A DNA stretch of 64,000 nucleotides from Kribbella solani (GTDB lineage: Bacteria; Actinomycetota; Actinomycetes; Propionibacteriales; Kribbellaceae): positions 4,402,001 through 4,466,000 of the forward strand of contig NZ_JACHNF010000001.1 in NCBI RefSeq assembly GCF_014205295.1, read 5' to 3'. The translations under genes were made by a program, and so were the position numbers. Under the pieces are notes generated by a model. The model did not search any database and was not told the origin of the DNA. It worked only from the letters and a program-made list of their open reading frames with translations. Each line of letters starts with the position of its first letter. The stretch's first letter is position 1. Of the stretch, positions 32,073 through 40,992 are shown in pieces.

Positions 32073-32134
32073 CGCCTTCCCGGGATCAGCTTGTGGTTCC
32101 CGGGATCAGCTTGCGGTTCCTGCCTCGGCTGCGG
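32057..32134 (+). repeat. Four-unit 20-bp tandem repeat joining the ends of galK and an MFS gene
   Basis: Units are TTCCCGCCTCAGCTGACGCC (32057-32076), TTCCCGGGATCAGCTTGTGG (32077-32096), the same with one change (32097-32116) and TTCCTGCCTCGGCTGCGG (32117-32134). Unit 1 holds the galK stop and unit 3 holds the stop of the MFS gene on the other strand, so both C-termini are made of repeat DNA. Confidence 0.9.
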
Positions 32135-33338
32135 CCGTCGTGGGGGCTGAGGCGCGTACCTCGCGCCGGATCAGCGGTGCGGACACGGCCGTGGCGACCA
32201 GTTGCAGCACGCCGAGGGCGAAGTACGGCGTCCGCAGGTTGGTGGTGTGGGCGAGGAAACCGGCGCCGACCGCACCCACCGGCGCGGCGCAGAACGCGAC
32301 CATCCGGTAGACCGCGGTCACCCGGCCGAGCAGCTCGGCCGGGACGATCCGCTGCCGCAGGGTGATCGACACGACGTTCCACCAGGTGCCGCCGAAACCG
32401 AGCATGATCGACGCGCCCGCGACCACCGCGAACACCGGAACCAGGCCGAAGACGATCGTCGCCACACTGCCGATCACCATCGCGCCGACCAGGTTCACGG
32501 TGATGCCGAACCGGCGCGACAACCGCGGTGCCAGGAACGCGCCGGCGACGCCACCGACCGCGTAGATCGCGACCAGCCAGCCGAAACCCTGCGCCGGCAA
32601 GTGCAGCACCTCGAGTACGTACAGGACCAGGATCGAGATGATCCCCGCACCGACACCGTTGACAACGGTCAGCAGCAGGCAGAGCGTACGCAGCAGTTTG
32701 TGCTGCCAGAGGTAGACAAGTCCTTCGCGAAGTTCACGCCCGAGATGCCGGTCGGGCGCGCGTACGCGGGCCGGCGCCGCGCGGCGAACCGTCCACACCA
32801 GCAGGGCCGCGAGCGCGAACGAGATCGCGTTCAGCAGCATCGGCAGCCCGTGGCTGAGGACGAACAACGCCGCGCCGAGCGGCGGGCCGATCAGGTTGCT
32901 CAACAGCAGCAGGGACGCCTGGTTGTAACCGTTGGCGCGTTCGAGGGCGGCCGGTGCCACGACGTCGATCACCACCACCGATGCCGCGTTGTCGAAGAAC
33001 GGCGCCAGCATGCCGAGCAGGAACGCGGTCACCAGCAACAGCGGGATCGTCACCAGACCGGACAGCACGGCGGCCGCGAAGACCCCCGCGAGCACGGCCC
33101 GGACCGCGTCGACGATCCACATCGTGCTCGTCCGCCGCCAGCGGTCCACCATCACGCCGGAGATCAAACCGAGCAGCAACCACCCGACGTTCCCGGCCGC
33201 TTCGCTGAGCGACACGATCCGCGGATCCCGGGTGATCGACGCCGCCAGCAACGGCAACGCCCCGAACATGATCCCGTCCCCGGCAAACGAAACGGCACCA
33301 GCGGTCCAGAGAATCCAGTAGGACCTGCCGAGCTTCAT
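32106..33338 (-). CDS. MFS transporter
   Basis: This 410-residue protein has 12 predicted transmembrane helices. The N-terminus YWILWTAGAVSFAGDGIMFGALPLLAA, motif A GLISGVMVDRWRRTSTM and the middle LGRELREGLVYLWQHKLLR place it in the MFS_3 drug/siderophore exporter branch rather than among sugar permeases. Its ATG overlaps the TGA of the DeoR gene by 4 bp, so it is the second gene of that operon. The substrate is unknown; a role in galactose uptake is not supported by sequence alone. The last codons come from the 20-bp repeat. Confidence 0.87.
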   Translation of the reverse strand: MKLGRSYWILWTAGAVSFAGDGIMFGALPLLAASITRDPRIVSLSEAAGNVGWLLLGLISGVMVDRWRRTSTMWIVDAVRAVLAGVFAAAVLSGLVTIPLLLVTAFLLGMLAPFFDNAASVVVIDVVAPAALERANGYNQASLLLLSNLIGPPLGAALFVLSHGLPMLLNAISFALAALLVWTVRRAAPARVRAPDRHLGRELREGLVYLWQHKLLRTLCLLLTVVNGVGAGIISILVLYVLEVLHLPAQGFGWLVAIYAVGGVAGAFLAPRLSRRFGITVNLVGAMVIGSVATIVFGLVPVFAVVAGASIMLGFGGTWWNVVSITLRQRIVPAELLGRVTAVYRMVAFCAAPVGAVGAGFLAHTTNLRTPYFALGVLQLVATAVSAPLIRREVRASAPTTAAAEAGTAS

Positions 33339-34156
33339 GAAGCGACGACTAGGTCACATCCGGTGTCGCGCATCGCTTTGCGGGCGGCCGTGGAGAGGCC
33401 GTTGTCGGTGACGATCACGTCCAGGTCGGACCAGGTCGCGAACGTACTCAGGCCGACCGTCCCCCACTTGGTGTGGTCGGCGACCACGACCACCTCACGG
33501 CTGGCGGCGATGAACGACCGGTTCGTCTCGGCTTCCATCAGGTTCGGCGTACTCAACCCGTGCTCCGCGTCGACACCGTGTGCCCCGAGGAACAACAGGT
33601 CCAGATGCAGCGATGCCAGCGCGGCGGTCGCGATCGGGCCGACCAGAGCATCCGACGGCGTCCGGATGCCGCCGATCAGGACGACGGTACGGTCCGAGCG
33701 GCCGTTGCCGTGGAACACGTCGGCGATCCGCGCCGAGTTCGTCACGACGGTCAGGTTCTCCACCCGGAGCAGCTGCCGGGCCAGCGCGTACGTGGTGGTG
33801 CCCGCGCCGATGCCGATCGCGCTGTCCGGTTGGACCCGGGTCGCGGCCTCGGCGGCGATCGCCTGCTTGGCCGCGGACTCCTGCGTCAGCTTGGCGTCGA
33901 AGCCCGGCTCGTGCGCGCTGCGCAGTCCGACCGACGTCGCGCCGCCGTGCACCTTGTGCAGCAGGCCGCTGGAGTCCAGCGCGTCCAGATCGCGCCGGAT
34001 CGTCATGTCCGAGACCCCGAACCGGTCGACCAGCTCGGCCACCGTGATCGCGCCCCGGCTGTTGACCTCGGCAACTATCGTGGCCTGGCGCTGGGCGGCC
34101 AGCTGGCCACCGCGGCCCCGTGGCGGTTCTGCTCCGGCTCCGTTCACAGCAGCCAC
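33335..34156 (-). CDS. DeoR/GlpR family transcriptional regulator
   Basis: This 273-residue repressor has an N-terminal DeoR helix-turn-helix (ITVAELVDRFGVSDMTIRRDLDAL, about 37-60, followed by LHKVHGGA) and a C-terminal phosphosugar-sensing DeoRC domain (IGIGAGTTTYALARQL, VLIGGIRTPSDALVGP, LFLGAHGVDAEHG). Such proteins are usually relieved by a sugar phosphate; with galTK nearby, galactose-1-phosphate is a reasonable guess. A GTG at 34147 is 7 nt after TATTGT on the minus strand and may be the real leaderless start. It is co-transcribed with the MFS gene. Confidence 0.92.
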   Translation of the reverse strand: MAAVNGAGAEPPRGRGGQLAAQRQATIVAEVNSRGAITVAELVDRFGVSDMTIRRDLDALDSSGLLHKVHGGATSVGLRSAHEPGFDAKLTQESAAKQAIAAEAATRVQPDSAIGIGAGTTTYALARQLLRVENLTVVTNSARIADVFHGNGRSDRTVVLIGGIRTPSDALVGPIATAALASLHLDLLFLGAHGVDAEHGLSTPNLMEAETNRSFIAASREVVVVADHTKWGTVGLSTFATWSDLDVIVTDNGLSTAARKAMRDTGCDLVVAS

Positions 34157-34181
34157 AATAGCCCCGCGAGCGGTGAAACGC

Positions 34182-34198
34182 GTTCAAATATGTTGCTT
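34182..34198 (+). promoter_or_regulatory. Candidate DeoR-type operator upstream of its own gene
   Basis: GTTCAAATATGTTGCTT lies in the 70-bp gap between the divergent DeoR and acetyltransferase genes, beside the palindrome AACGCGTT (34177-34184). It resembles the site upstream of galT at 13 of 17 positions. The whole gap is AT-richer than its surroundings. Confidence 0.4.
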
Positions 34199-34226
34199 GC
34201 CCGGGGGCAGCGGGTCACCCTGAAGC

Positions 34227-35375
34227 ATGCGATTTCCCGAAGATGTCCCGGTCCTGACCGACGGCGTGGTGACCCTGCGTGCACACTCGGCGGACGACAT
34301 CGACACCGTGTTCGAGATGTGCCAGGACCCCGTGATGCAGCGCTGGACCACCATCCCGGTCCCGTACCTGCGCGAGCACGCGGTCGGCTTCCTGACCGAG
34401 CAGATCCCGGCCGGCTGGCGGGAGAACACCGGCTGGTCCTGGGCGATCGAGTACGACGGCGCGTACGCCGGCACCGTCGGCCTGCACGACGGCGAGGGCG
34501 GCGTCGGCGAGATCGGGTTCGCGGTCGGCCCGGCGGTCCGGGGCCAGGGTGTGATGACCCGGGCGGCACGACTCGCGGTGCGGTACGCGTTCGACGAACT
34601 GGACTGGACCCGAGTGATCTGGCGCGCGTTCGTCGGCAACTGGGCGAGTCGCCGGGTGGCGTGGAAGACCGGGTTCCGGGACCTGGTGACGATTCCGGAC
34701 GGCGGCCGGGCGCGCGGCGTACGCGAGGACGAATGGGTCGCGTCCGTGAGTCGCGGCGACGAGCTGGAACCGCAGGGCAACTGGTGGACCGTGCCCGTAC
34801 TTGAGGACGGTGGCGTCCGGCTGCGGCGGTTGCGGGAGACGGACGCACGGCGCGTACAAGAGGCTTGCAGTGACGAGCGGACGCAGTACTGGCTCACGGG
34901 CATGCCTTCGCCGTACGAGCTGAGCGACGCCGAGAAGTTCATCGCCGGGGAAACGGCCGGGCAGGCGAGCGGACGGGTCGTGTCCTGGGCAATCGCCGAT
35001 GCCGTCAGCGACGAACTTCTCGGCAACGTGAGCATCTTCGACCTGGACAACCGGTTCGACCCGACCAGCGGCGAGATCGGGTACTGGGCGCACCCGGATG
35101 CCCGCGGCCGCAAGGTGATGACAACGGCGGTCCGGCTGGTCATCGCGCACGCCTTCACCCCGATCGCGGACGGCGGTCTCGGCCGGCGTCGCCTGGTCCT
35201 GCACGCGGCGGACGGGAACACCGCCTCCGCCCACGTCGCCGAAGCCACCGGCTTCACCCTGGTCGGCACCGAACGCCTCGCCAGCCCGCGCCGCGACGGC
35301 ACCCACAACAACCTCCTCACCTTCGACCTCCTCCAAACCGACCACGCCACCGATCCGCCGGCCAAAACCATTTGA
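34227..35375 (+). CDS. Tandem-GNAT N-acetyltransferase
   Basis: This 382-residue protein consists of two GNAT domains. The first (about 1-170) has VRGQGVMTRAARLAVRYAFDEL as its acetyl-CoA loop, and the second (about 185-370) has GEIGYWAHPDARGRKVMTTAVRLVIAHAF. Both resemble RimJ/RimL-type acetyltransferases that act on proteins or small amines. It is probably a fusion of two related units and the acceptor is unknown. It is divergent from the DeoR gene and is followed by a strong hairpin. Confidence 0.88.
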   Translation: MRFPEDVPVLTDGVVTLRAHSADDIDTVFEMCQDPVMQRWTTIPVPYLREHAVGFLTEQIPAGWRENTGWSWAIEYDGAYAGTVGLHDGEGGVGEIGFAVGPAVRGQGVMTRAARLAVRYAFDELDWTRVIWRAFVGNWASRRVAWKTGFRDLVTIPDGGRARGVREDEWVASVSRGDELEPQGNWWTVPVLEDGGVRLRRLRETDARRVQEACSDERTQYWLTGMPSPYELSDAEKFIAGETAGQASGRVVSWAIADAVSDELLGNVSIFDLDNRFDPTSGEIGYWAHPDARGRKVMTTAVRLVIAHAFTPIADGGLGRRRLVLHAADGNTASAHVAEATGFTLVGTERLASPRRDGTHNNLLTFDLLQTDHATDPPAKTI

Positions 35376-35393
35376 GTGGTTAACCTCCGGCGC

Positions 35394-35431
35394 TGTCCCT
35401 TCGCCCCACGCATGCGGGTGGTGAAGGGACA
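35394..35431 (+). terminator. Hairpin terminator after the tandem-GNAT gene
   Basis: TGTCCCTTC (35394-35402) and GAAGGGACA (35423-35431) form a perfect 9-bp stem; the 20-nt loop contains the inner palindrome CGCATGCG. It starts 18 bp after the stop codon. There is no U-tract, which is usual for high-GC actinobacteria. Confidence 0.7.
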
Positions 35432-35493
35432 ACCGCGGTGGTTCACCTCTGAAATGGCGTGGGGTTGGGGGTTGCGCGGTGGTGTGGGGCGGG

Positions 35494-35506
35494 GGTAACG
35501 GTTACC
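35494..35506. promoter_or_regulatory. Perfect inverted repeat GGTAAC-G-GTTACC
   Basis: Six-base perfect arms with a 1-bp centre lie 88 bp upstream of the second GNAT gene, in a G-rich, otherwise featureless stretch. This is a candidate operator. No regulator gene is adjacent. Confidence 0.4.
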
Positions 35507-35593
35507 GGGTGGAGGCGGAAATTTACGGCGGGTTGGTGAGATGCGACACCGGTTCCCCTCGCCGTGCGGGGATCGGGCTGCTTGAATCGACGG

Positions 35594-36259
35594 GTGAGAG
35601 ATCGTGAGGAACTCGTCCGCCGTTGGCAGGCCGGGTGGTCCGTCTCGCGTGGCTGGACCACGGTTGAGGACGACAACGACGGCATTCTGACCGTCCGCGC
35701 AGGTGAGGAGAGCCGACCGACGGAGTACGTCGTACTGGACGCGGACGACAAGCCTGAACGGGTGGAACGAGCGGCGCAGCTGGCCCTCGCCGACGGCGGA
35801 GGCCGCGGCGCCGGGTGGATCACCCTGGCCACCGACGACAAGGAAGCCCGGATCGAGCAGTTGGAGGATCTCGGTCTGGAGGTCCAGCAGGATCAGGACT
35901 GGCTGATGACCATCCAGCTGTCCGAGCAACCGGCGCTCAAACTGCACGAGCGGTACGCGTTGCACACCGAGCTCGAGGACGACCTGATCATCACCCGGGC
36001 CACGTTGCACGGCGGCGTGGTGTCGAGCGGCCGGATGGCGGTCGTCGGCGAGGACGCGGTCGCGGACCGGATCGAGACCGACCCGGCGCACCGGCGGCGC
36101 GGACTGGGCAGCGCGGTGATGGCGTCGCTGGTCGAGGCAGCGGCGGCGAAGGGCGCGAAACGCGGCATCCTGATCGCGTCGATCGACGGCCTGCGGCTGT
36201 ACCGAAGTCTGGGCTGGAAGGTCATCGCGGACATCGTGATCGCCCGCTCGACGGCTTGA
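35594..36259 (+). CDS. GNAT family N-acetyltransferase
   Basis: This 221-residue protein has a C-terminal GNAT fold with the acetyl-CoA loop ETDPAHRRRGLGSAVMASLVEAAAAKGAK and the final strand GLRLYRSLGWKV. The N-terminal 110 residues (RRWQAGWSVSRGW and following) look like a second, degenerate GNAT-like half. The acceptor is unknown. GTG 35594 is chosen because upstream in-frame codons lie in the non-coding G-rich stretch; TTGAAT lies 6 nt before it, a weak leaderless signal. It is followed by the CAP-domain cluster. Confidence 0.83.
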   Translation: MRDREELVRRWQAGWSVSRGWTTVEDDNDGILTVRAGEESRPTEYVVLDADDKPERVERAAQLALADGGGRGAGWITLATDDKEARIEQLEDLGLEVQQDQDWLMTIQLSEQPALKLHERYALHTELEDDLIITRATLHGGVVSSGRMAVVGEDAVADRIETDPAHRRRGLGSAVMASLVEAAAAKGAKRGILIASIDGLRLYRSLGWKVIADIVIARSTA

Positions 36260-36357
36260 TGCTCCGGCCGTTTGAAACGGTTGCGATAGTCAAAGGTTCG
36301 TGAAGGGGCCGGGTACGGCGGCATCGGCAACCGCGTGCCCGGGCAAGGCTGCACGAC

Positions 36358-37197
<840 letters not shown>

Positions 37198-37389
37198 ACA
37201 TCGGCCGCCGAGCCGCAACACGTTCAGTCAATCGTTTTCTTCAGGGATTGTTAAGAGGGTTCTCGGGTTTGTAACGATGACCTCGCGCGTCGGTTAAGGT
37301 CGCTGTTCGGTGACCAGGGGGGGACCTGGCAGGACCAACGGGGAACGACGCGCACACGGTACGACGAAGAACAAAGGATTCGCCCAGCC

Positions 37390-38376
37390 ATGACGGATTC
37401 GCCTACCCCCCGGCGGCACCGCGGCAGCAGACGAGCTCCCCGGCGGAGCCGTGGCCTGATCGGCCCGATCGTCAGCGCGCTGTCGGTACTGCTCGCGATC
37501 GGCCCGGTGGTCTGGCTGATGTCGCGCGACACCTCGCACACCAACGACGCCACCACCGTGCTGAACGTCGCCGAGAACAGCCGCGTCGACGGCGGGTCGA
37601 GCGAAGGTACGTCCGGTACGCCGCTGATCACCATCACCAAGACACTGCCGGACGGGCGCACGACGACCGCCGTGATCGGTACGCCGGCGCTCGGAACCGG
37701 GACGACCTCGACCTCGACGTCGACGACACCGGCCACGACCGGTACGCCGAGTGACAGCCCGAGCAGCTCACTCACCACCCCCACGGTGTCGACTGTGCCG
37801 ACTGTTGGGGTGACGACCGTGACCGTGCCGCCGACCCCGGGGCGCACAGACCACGGAGCCGGGAAACCGCGGCCGACCCGGAGTACGAGCAGCACGCCGC
37901 GGGACACGCCGACCAAGACGAAGACGACCGAGCCGAAGCCGAGCGATACGCCGGAACCGCCGCCCAGCGGAGGCGGTACGAACGCGCAGGAGCGGCAGGT
38001 GCTCGACTACACGAACCGGATCCGTGAGCAGCAAGGCTGCGGACCGCTCCGGCTCGACAGCGCGCTGGTCGAGGCGGCCGGGCGGCACGCGTCGGACATG
38101 GTCCGGCGGCACTACATGGACCACAAGAATCCCGACGGCGAAGGGCCGGGCGACCGGATGGCGGCCGCCGGGTACCGGGGGTCGGGCTGGGGCGAGAACA
38201 TCGCCGCCGGGTACGACTCCGCGCAGAAGGTGGTCACTGCCTGGATGAAGAGCGACGGCCACCGGAAGAACATCCTGAACTGCCGGTTCACCTCGATCGG
38301 AGTCGGGTACGACCCCGGCCAGGTGAAACCGGACTGGGGACCGGGCAGCTGGGTCCAGGATTTCGGCCGGAGCTGA
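37390..38376 (+). CDS. Membrane-anchored CAP (SCP/PR-1) domain protein 2
   Basis: This 328-residue paralogue of the preceding gene has a basic N-terminus, one transmembrane segment (about 25-44), a long Thr/Ser/Pro stalk (about 90-195) and a C-terminal CAP domain (about 200-328). RQVLDYTNRIREQQGCGPL, HYMDHKNPDGEG, GWGENIAAGYDSA and SDGHRKNILNC keep all cavity residues, and the ending WGPGSWVQDFG is shared with paralogue 1. A 192-bp gap upstream holds its own promoter region, so it is probably transcribed separately. The stop is followed by a two-unit 18-bp repeat. Confidence 0.9.
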   Translation: MTDSPTPRRHRGSRRAPRRSRGLIGPIVSALSVLLAIGPVVWLMSRDTSHTNDATTVLNVAENSRVDGGSSEGTSGTPLITITKTLPDGRTTTAVIGTPALGTGTTSTSTSTTPATTGTPSDSPSSSLTTPTVSTVPTVGVTTVTVPPTPGRTDHGAGKPRPTRSTSSTPRDTPTKTKTTEPKPSDTPEPPPSGGGTNAQERQVLDYTNRIREQQGCGPLRLDSALVEAAGRHASDMVRRHYMDHKNPDGEGPGDRMAAAGYRGSGWGENIAAGYDSAQKVVTAWMKSDGHRKNILNCRFTSIGVGYDPGQVKPDWGPGSWVQDFGRS

Positions 38377-38395
38377 CCGGTGCCGCTTGTTCAGG

Positions 38396-38431
38396 TTGTA
38401 CCGGCTGTCACTGTTGTCCCGGATGTCACTG
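38396..38431 (+). repeat. Two-unit 18-bp direct repeat after CAP gene 2
   Basis: TTGTACCGGCTGTCACTG (38396-38413) is followed at once by TTGTCCCGGATGTCACTG (38414-38431), 16 of 18 identical. The rest of the 236-bp gap to CAP gene 3 contains no gene I can support. Confidence 0.85.
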
Positions 38432-38612
38432 TGCTGAAGACACCGAGTGTTGATGAAACGTTGTGTCACGCTCACAATGTCCGGCCGATTCGCGGCCGGT
38501 CGTGGCGGGTAGATCCGTCCTTGTCCTGTCGCCGGGCGTACCTGGGGGGCACCGGTGAGACGGCTGATGAGGCACGTCTTGGGGGCGCGACTTTGAGAGG
38601 AACAACGAAATA

Positions 38613-40655
38613 ATGTCCGAGTCCGGCAACGGCCGGTACAAACCGCGCCGGAAGGCGACCCGAGCGGCGACCCGCTCGTCGCGCTCCGGCAACCGGTCCA
38701 CCCCGCCCGCGGAATCAACCCCGCCCGCACCACCCGAACCACCACGCTACGCACCACGCTCCACCGACGACTCACCGTTCTGGGCCCAGAACACGAGCAC
38801 GTCGAACGAGTCCCCGTTCTGGGCCGGAAGCACCCAATCCCGCCCAGCCACCCCGCAGTACGCACCCCGCACCGCCCTACCCAGCTACACGGCCCCAGAG
38901 AACAACCCCCCGGCCTCAACCGCCGACGCCGGGTCGTCCGATGGGTCGGCTGCTGGGCCAATTCCTGGGTCGTATGCCGGGTCGTCCGGTGGGTCGGTTG
39001 CTGGGCCGATTCCTGGGGTTGGGTCTGGTTCCGGGTTGGGGCAGCGGGCGGCGGGTGGGAATCCGTCGTGGGTCGCACAGTCAATTGCCGGCGTGGACCC
39101 TGAGCCGACGCCGGCCACTCCACCACCGAGCCGAGCCCGCCGCGCGGCCCGCCGCACCCCGGCACCAGACCAGCCGACAGCCAAACCTCCCGCCGGCGCC
39201 ACCACTGGTACGACCGCCGGTGCCGCTGATACTGCCGCTGGTACTGCCGCCGGTGCCGCTGGTACGACTGCCGCCACCACCGCCTGGTCCTCCCGCCAGG
39301 TGGCCGACGACTGGGCTTCCCTCGGCGACGCACCAACCACCCCGGTCACCACACCCACGAACACCAACCACCCCGCCCACACCACCGGCGCGGGCGCTGC
39401 AGGTACAGGTGCTGCCGGAGCAACCGGTGGCCTGGGTGCTACCGGGTCGACGGGCCGGCCGGGCGCTGCGGGGGCAGGCGCGGCCGGTGTAGGTGCTGCC
39501 GGTGCGACCGGTGGTGCGGGTGCTGCCGGGTTGACCGCTGGTGTTGGGTCGATTGGGGGTGTTGGGGTCTCGAGCAGTGCCTCTGGTGAGCGCGTCGTTG
39601 GCGCGGGAGTTGGTTCGTCGGCGGCTGCTGCCGGTGACTCGAGTGCTGCCGGTGCTGCCGGTGGCTCGAGTGCGGCGGGGACGAGGGCTCTTGGAGGGGC
39701 TCGTACTTCAGGGCGTAGTGGATCCGGTGCTGGTGGGTCCGGGGCTGGTGGATCCGGCGCTGGTGGTTCCGGCGCTGGTGGATCGGGTGCTGGTGGGTCC
39801 GGGGCTGGTCGGTCTGGGGGGCGTGGGGGTCGGGGGGAGCGGCCGGTTGGGCGGGGGCGGCGGGCGGTGGTTGCTATTGGTGCTGTGGTGGTGGTGATTA
39901 CGCCGGTTTCGTGGATCTTGTTGCATCAGCCGCAGAACGACAACGCGGATGCTTCCGTGCCGGTTGTGACGCGGACGGATGACACGTACATCACGCCGAG
40001 CACCAAGGCGGCGAAGTCGACTCCGTCGGCGCCGGTGAGTACTCCGCCGAGCGCGACGCCCACCGGTACGCCGACGGTCACGCCGAGCGCCACGCCGACC
40101 GCGACACCGACGGGTACGCCGACCAACTCGGCGTCGCCGACCACGGTGCCGACCGGTACGCCGACCGACTCGCCGACGGATGGACCGACGTCCGCTCCGA
40201 CCTCGACGGAGCCGACAACGGGACCGACCTCGCCGGGACGCACGATCACCACGTCGAAGCCGACGCCGACGAAGACCACGACGTACACACCGCCGCCTCC
40301 CCCGCCGGTGGACGGCCGGATGACCAGCACCGAGAAGCAGTTGTTCGATCTGATCGACAACGCGCGGGTGGACAACGGGTGCGCGCGCCTGAAGCAGGAC
40401 CCGAGCCTGACCGGCGGCGCCCGGTCGACCGCCTCCGACCGCGCCGCGTCAGGCCAAAACCTGAACAGCGGCACCGGAGCCGGCGGCAACAAGATGACTG
40501 CACAGCAGGCCTACAACCGGTTGATGAAGAACGCCCAAAGCACCGTGCTGAATTGTGGGCTGACCACTCTTGGTGTCGGTTTCGATTCCAAGCAGACATG
40601 CACGTTGCTGATCATTTGCACCGACCGCAACGCGTGGGTGGCGAAGTTCTCGTAG
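38613..40655 (+). CDS. Giant low-complexity CAP-like protein 3
   Basis: This 680-residue protein has a long cytoplasmic Pro- then Gly/Ala-rich region (about 1-415), one transmembrane segment (about 416-437, VVAIGAVVVVITPVSWILL), a Thr/Pro stalk (about 455-565) and a C-terminal CAP-like domain (about 570-680). That domain keeps TEKQLFDLIDNARVDNGCARL and STVLNCGLTTLGVGF but has lost the middle block with the HYxxH, GENIA and GHR residues, so it cannot form the usual CAP cavity. The Gly-rich part contains a 15-bp repeat. ATG 38613 follows GAGAGG at 12 nt. It is the third tandem paralogue and clearly the most diverged. Confidence 0.8.
   Translation: MSESGNGRYKPRRKATRAATRSSRSGNRSTPPAESTPPAPPEPPRYAPRSTDDSPFWAQNTSTSNESPFWAGSTQSRPATPQYAPRTALPSYTAPENNPPASTADAGSSDGSAAGPIPGSYAGSSGGSVAGPIPGVGSGSGLGQRAAGGNPSWVAQSIAGVDPEPTPATPPPSRARRAARRTPAPDQPTAKPPAGATTGTTAGAADTAAGTAAGAAGTTAATTAWSSRQVADDWASLGDAPTTPVTTPTNTNHPAHTTGAGAAGTGAAGATGGLGATGSTGRPGAAGAGAAGVGAAGATGGAGAAGLTAGVGSIGGVGVSSSASGERVVGAGVGSSAAAAGDSSAAGAAGGSSAAGTRALGGARTSGRSGSGAGGSGAGGSGAGGSGAGGSGAGGSGAGRSGGRGGRGERPVGRGRRAVVAIGAVVVVITPVSWILLHQPQNDNADASVPVVTRTDDTYITPSTKAAKSTPSAPVSTPPSATPTGTPTVTPSATPTATPTGTPTNSASPTTVPTGTPTDSPTDGPTSAPTSTEPTTGPTSPGRTITTSKPTPTKTTTYTPPPPPPVDGRMTSTEKQLFDLIDNARVDNGCARLKQDPSLTGGARSTASDRAASGQNLNSGTGAGGNKMTAQQAYNRLMKNAQSTVLNCGLTTLGVGFDSKQTCTLLIICTDRNAWVAKFS
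39720..39809 (+). repeat. In-frame 15-bp minisatellite (Gly-Ser-Gly-Ala-Gly repeats)
   Basis: Six units of the type GGATCCGGTGCTGGT code for GSGAG repeats at about residues 370-399 of CAP-like protein 3. Units differ only at silent or near-silent positions. Changes in copy number would keep the frame. Confidence 0.85.
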
Positions 40656-40731
40656 GTGGGTTCGGTTGTTTCTCGTGGGTTGGTGGGACCATGGGCGTAG
40701 GTGCCTGGTTCACCGACCTGCGGGAGGCTGG

Positions 40732-40992
40732 ATGTTTTTCGAGCGGGACGATGTGGATCGGGCCGGGCCGGCGCATTTCGGGATTCATCCGGACGCGTTC
40801 GCGGCGGAGCGGCCGGATCGGCGGCCGGAGGAAGCGAAGCGGATGGGGTTGAGCCGGCACACCGAGGAGGGCGCGGTGCTGTCGTTCGCCTCGTCGCTGG
40901 ACCGTGGCAAACCGGGGCACCGGATGATCGCCTGGGTGCTGCTCGTGACGTTCGCGGCGCCGGCGATCTACACCCTGTTCGCGCTGCTGTAG
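40732..40992 (+). CDS. Small hypothetical membrane protein
   Basis: This 86-residue protein is not recognised. The first 60 residues are charged and soluble (FFERDDVDRAGPAHFGIHPD, PEEAKRMGLSRHTEEGAV), and the C-terminus is one transmembrane helix (AWVLLVTFAAPAIYTLFALL), so it looks like a tail-anchored protein. ATG 40732 has GGAGG 4 nt upstream. Its last 25 bp overlap the convergent GlxA-like regulator. Coding bias is consistent with a real gene but there is no functional clue. Confidence 0.6.
   Translation: MFFERDDVDRAGPAHFGIHPDAFAAERPDRRPEEAKRMGLSRHTEEGAVLSFASSLDRGKPGHRMIAWVLLVTFAAPAIYTLFALL

Noticed and set aside
34184..36091. 635-codon open frame antisense to the two GNAT genes
   Set aside because: Composition is that of an out-of-phase shadow and it runs across a terminator and a control region.
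37198..37389. Possible c-di-AMP riboswitch before CAP gene 2
   Set aside because: Cell-wall genes of actinobacteria often carry this riboswitch, but the conserved blocks could not be found here or before CAP genes 1 and 3.
38377..38612. Small open frame (about 77 codons from 38380) between CAP genes 2 and 3
   Set aside because: It consists of the 18-bp repeat and the leader of CAP gene 3, with no ribosome site or recognisable protein.
37768..39336. 522-codon open frame antisense to CAP genes 2 and 3
   Set aside because: It mirrors repeat-rich coding DNA, producing Arg/Thr/Gln repeats without any domain.
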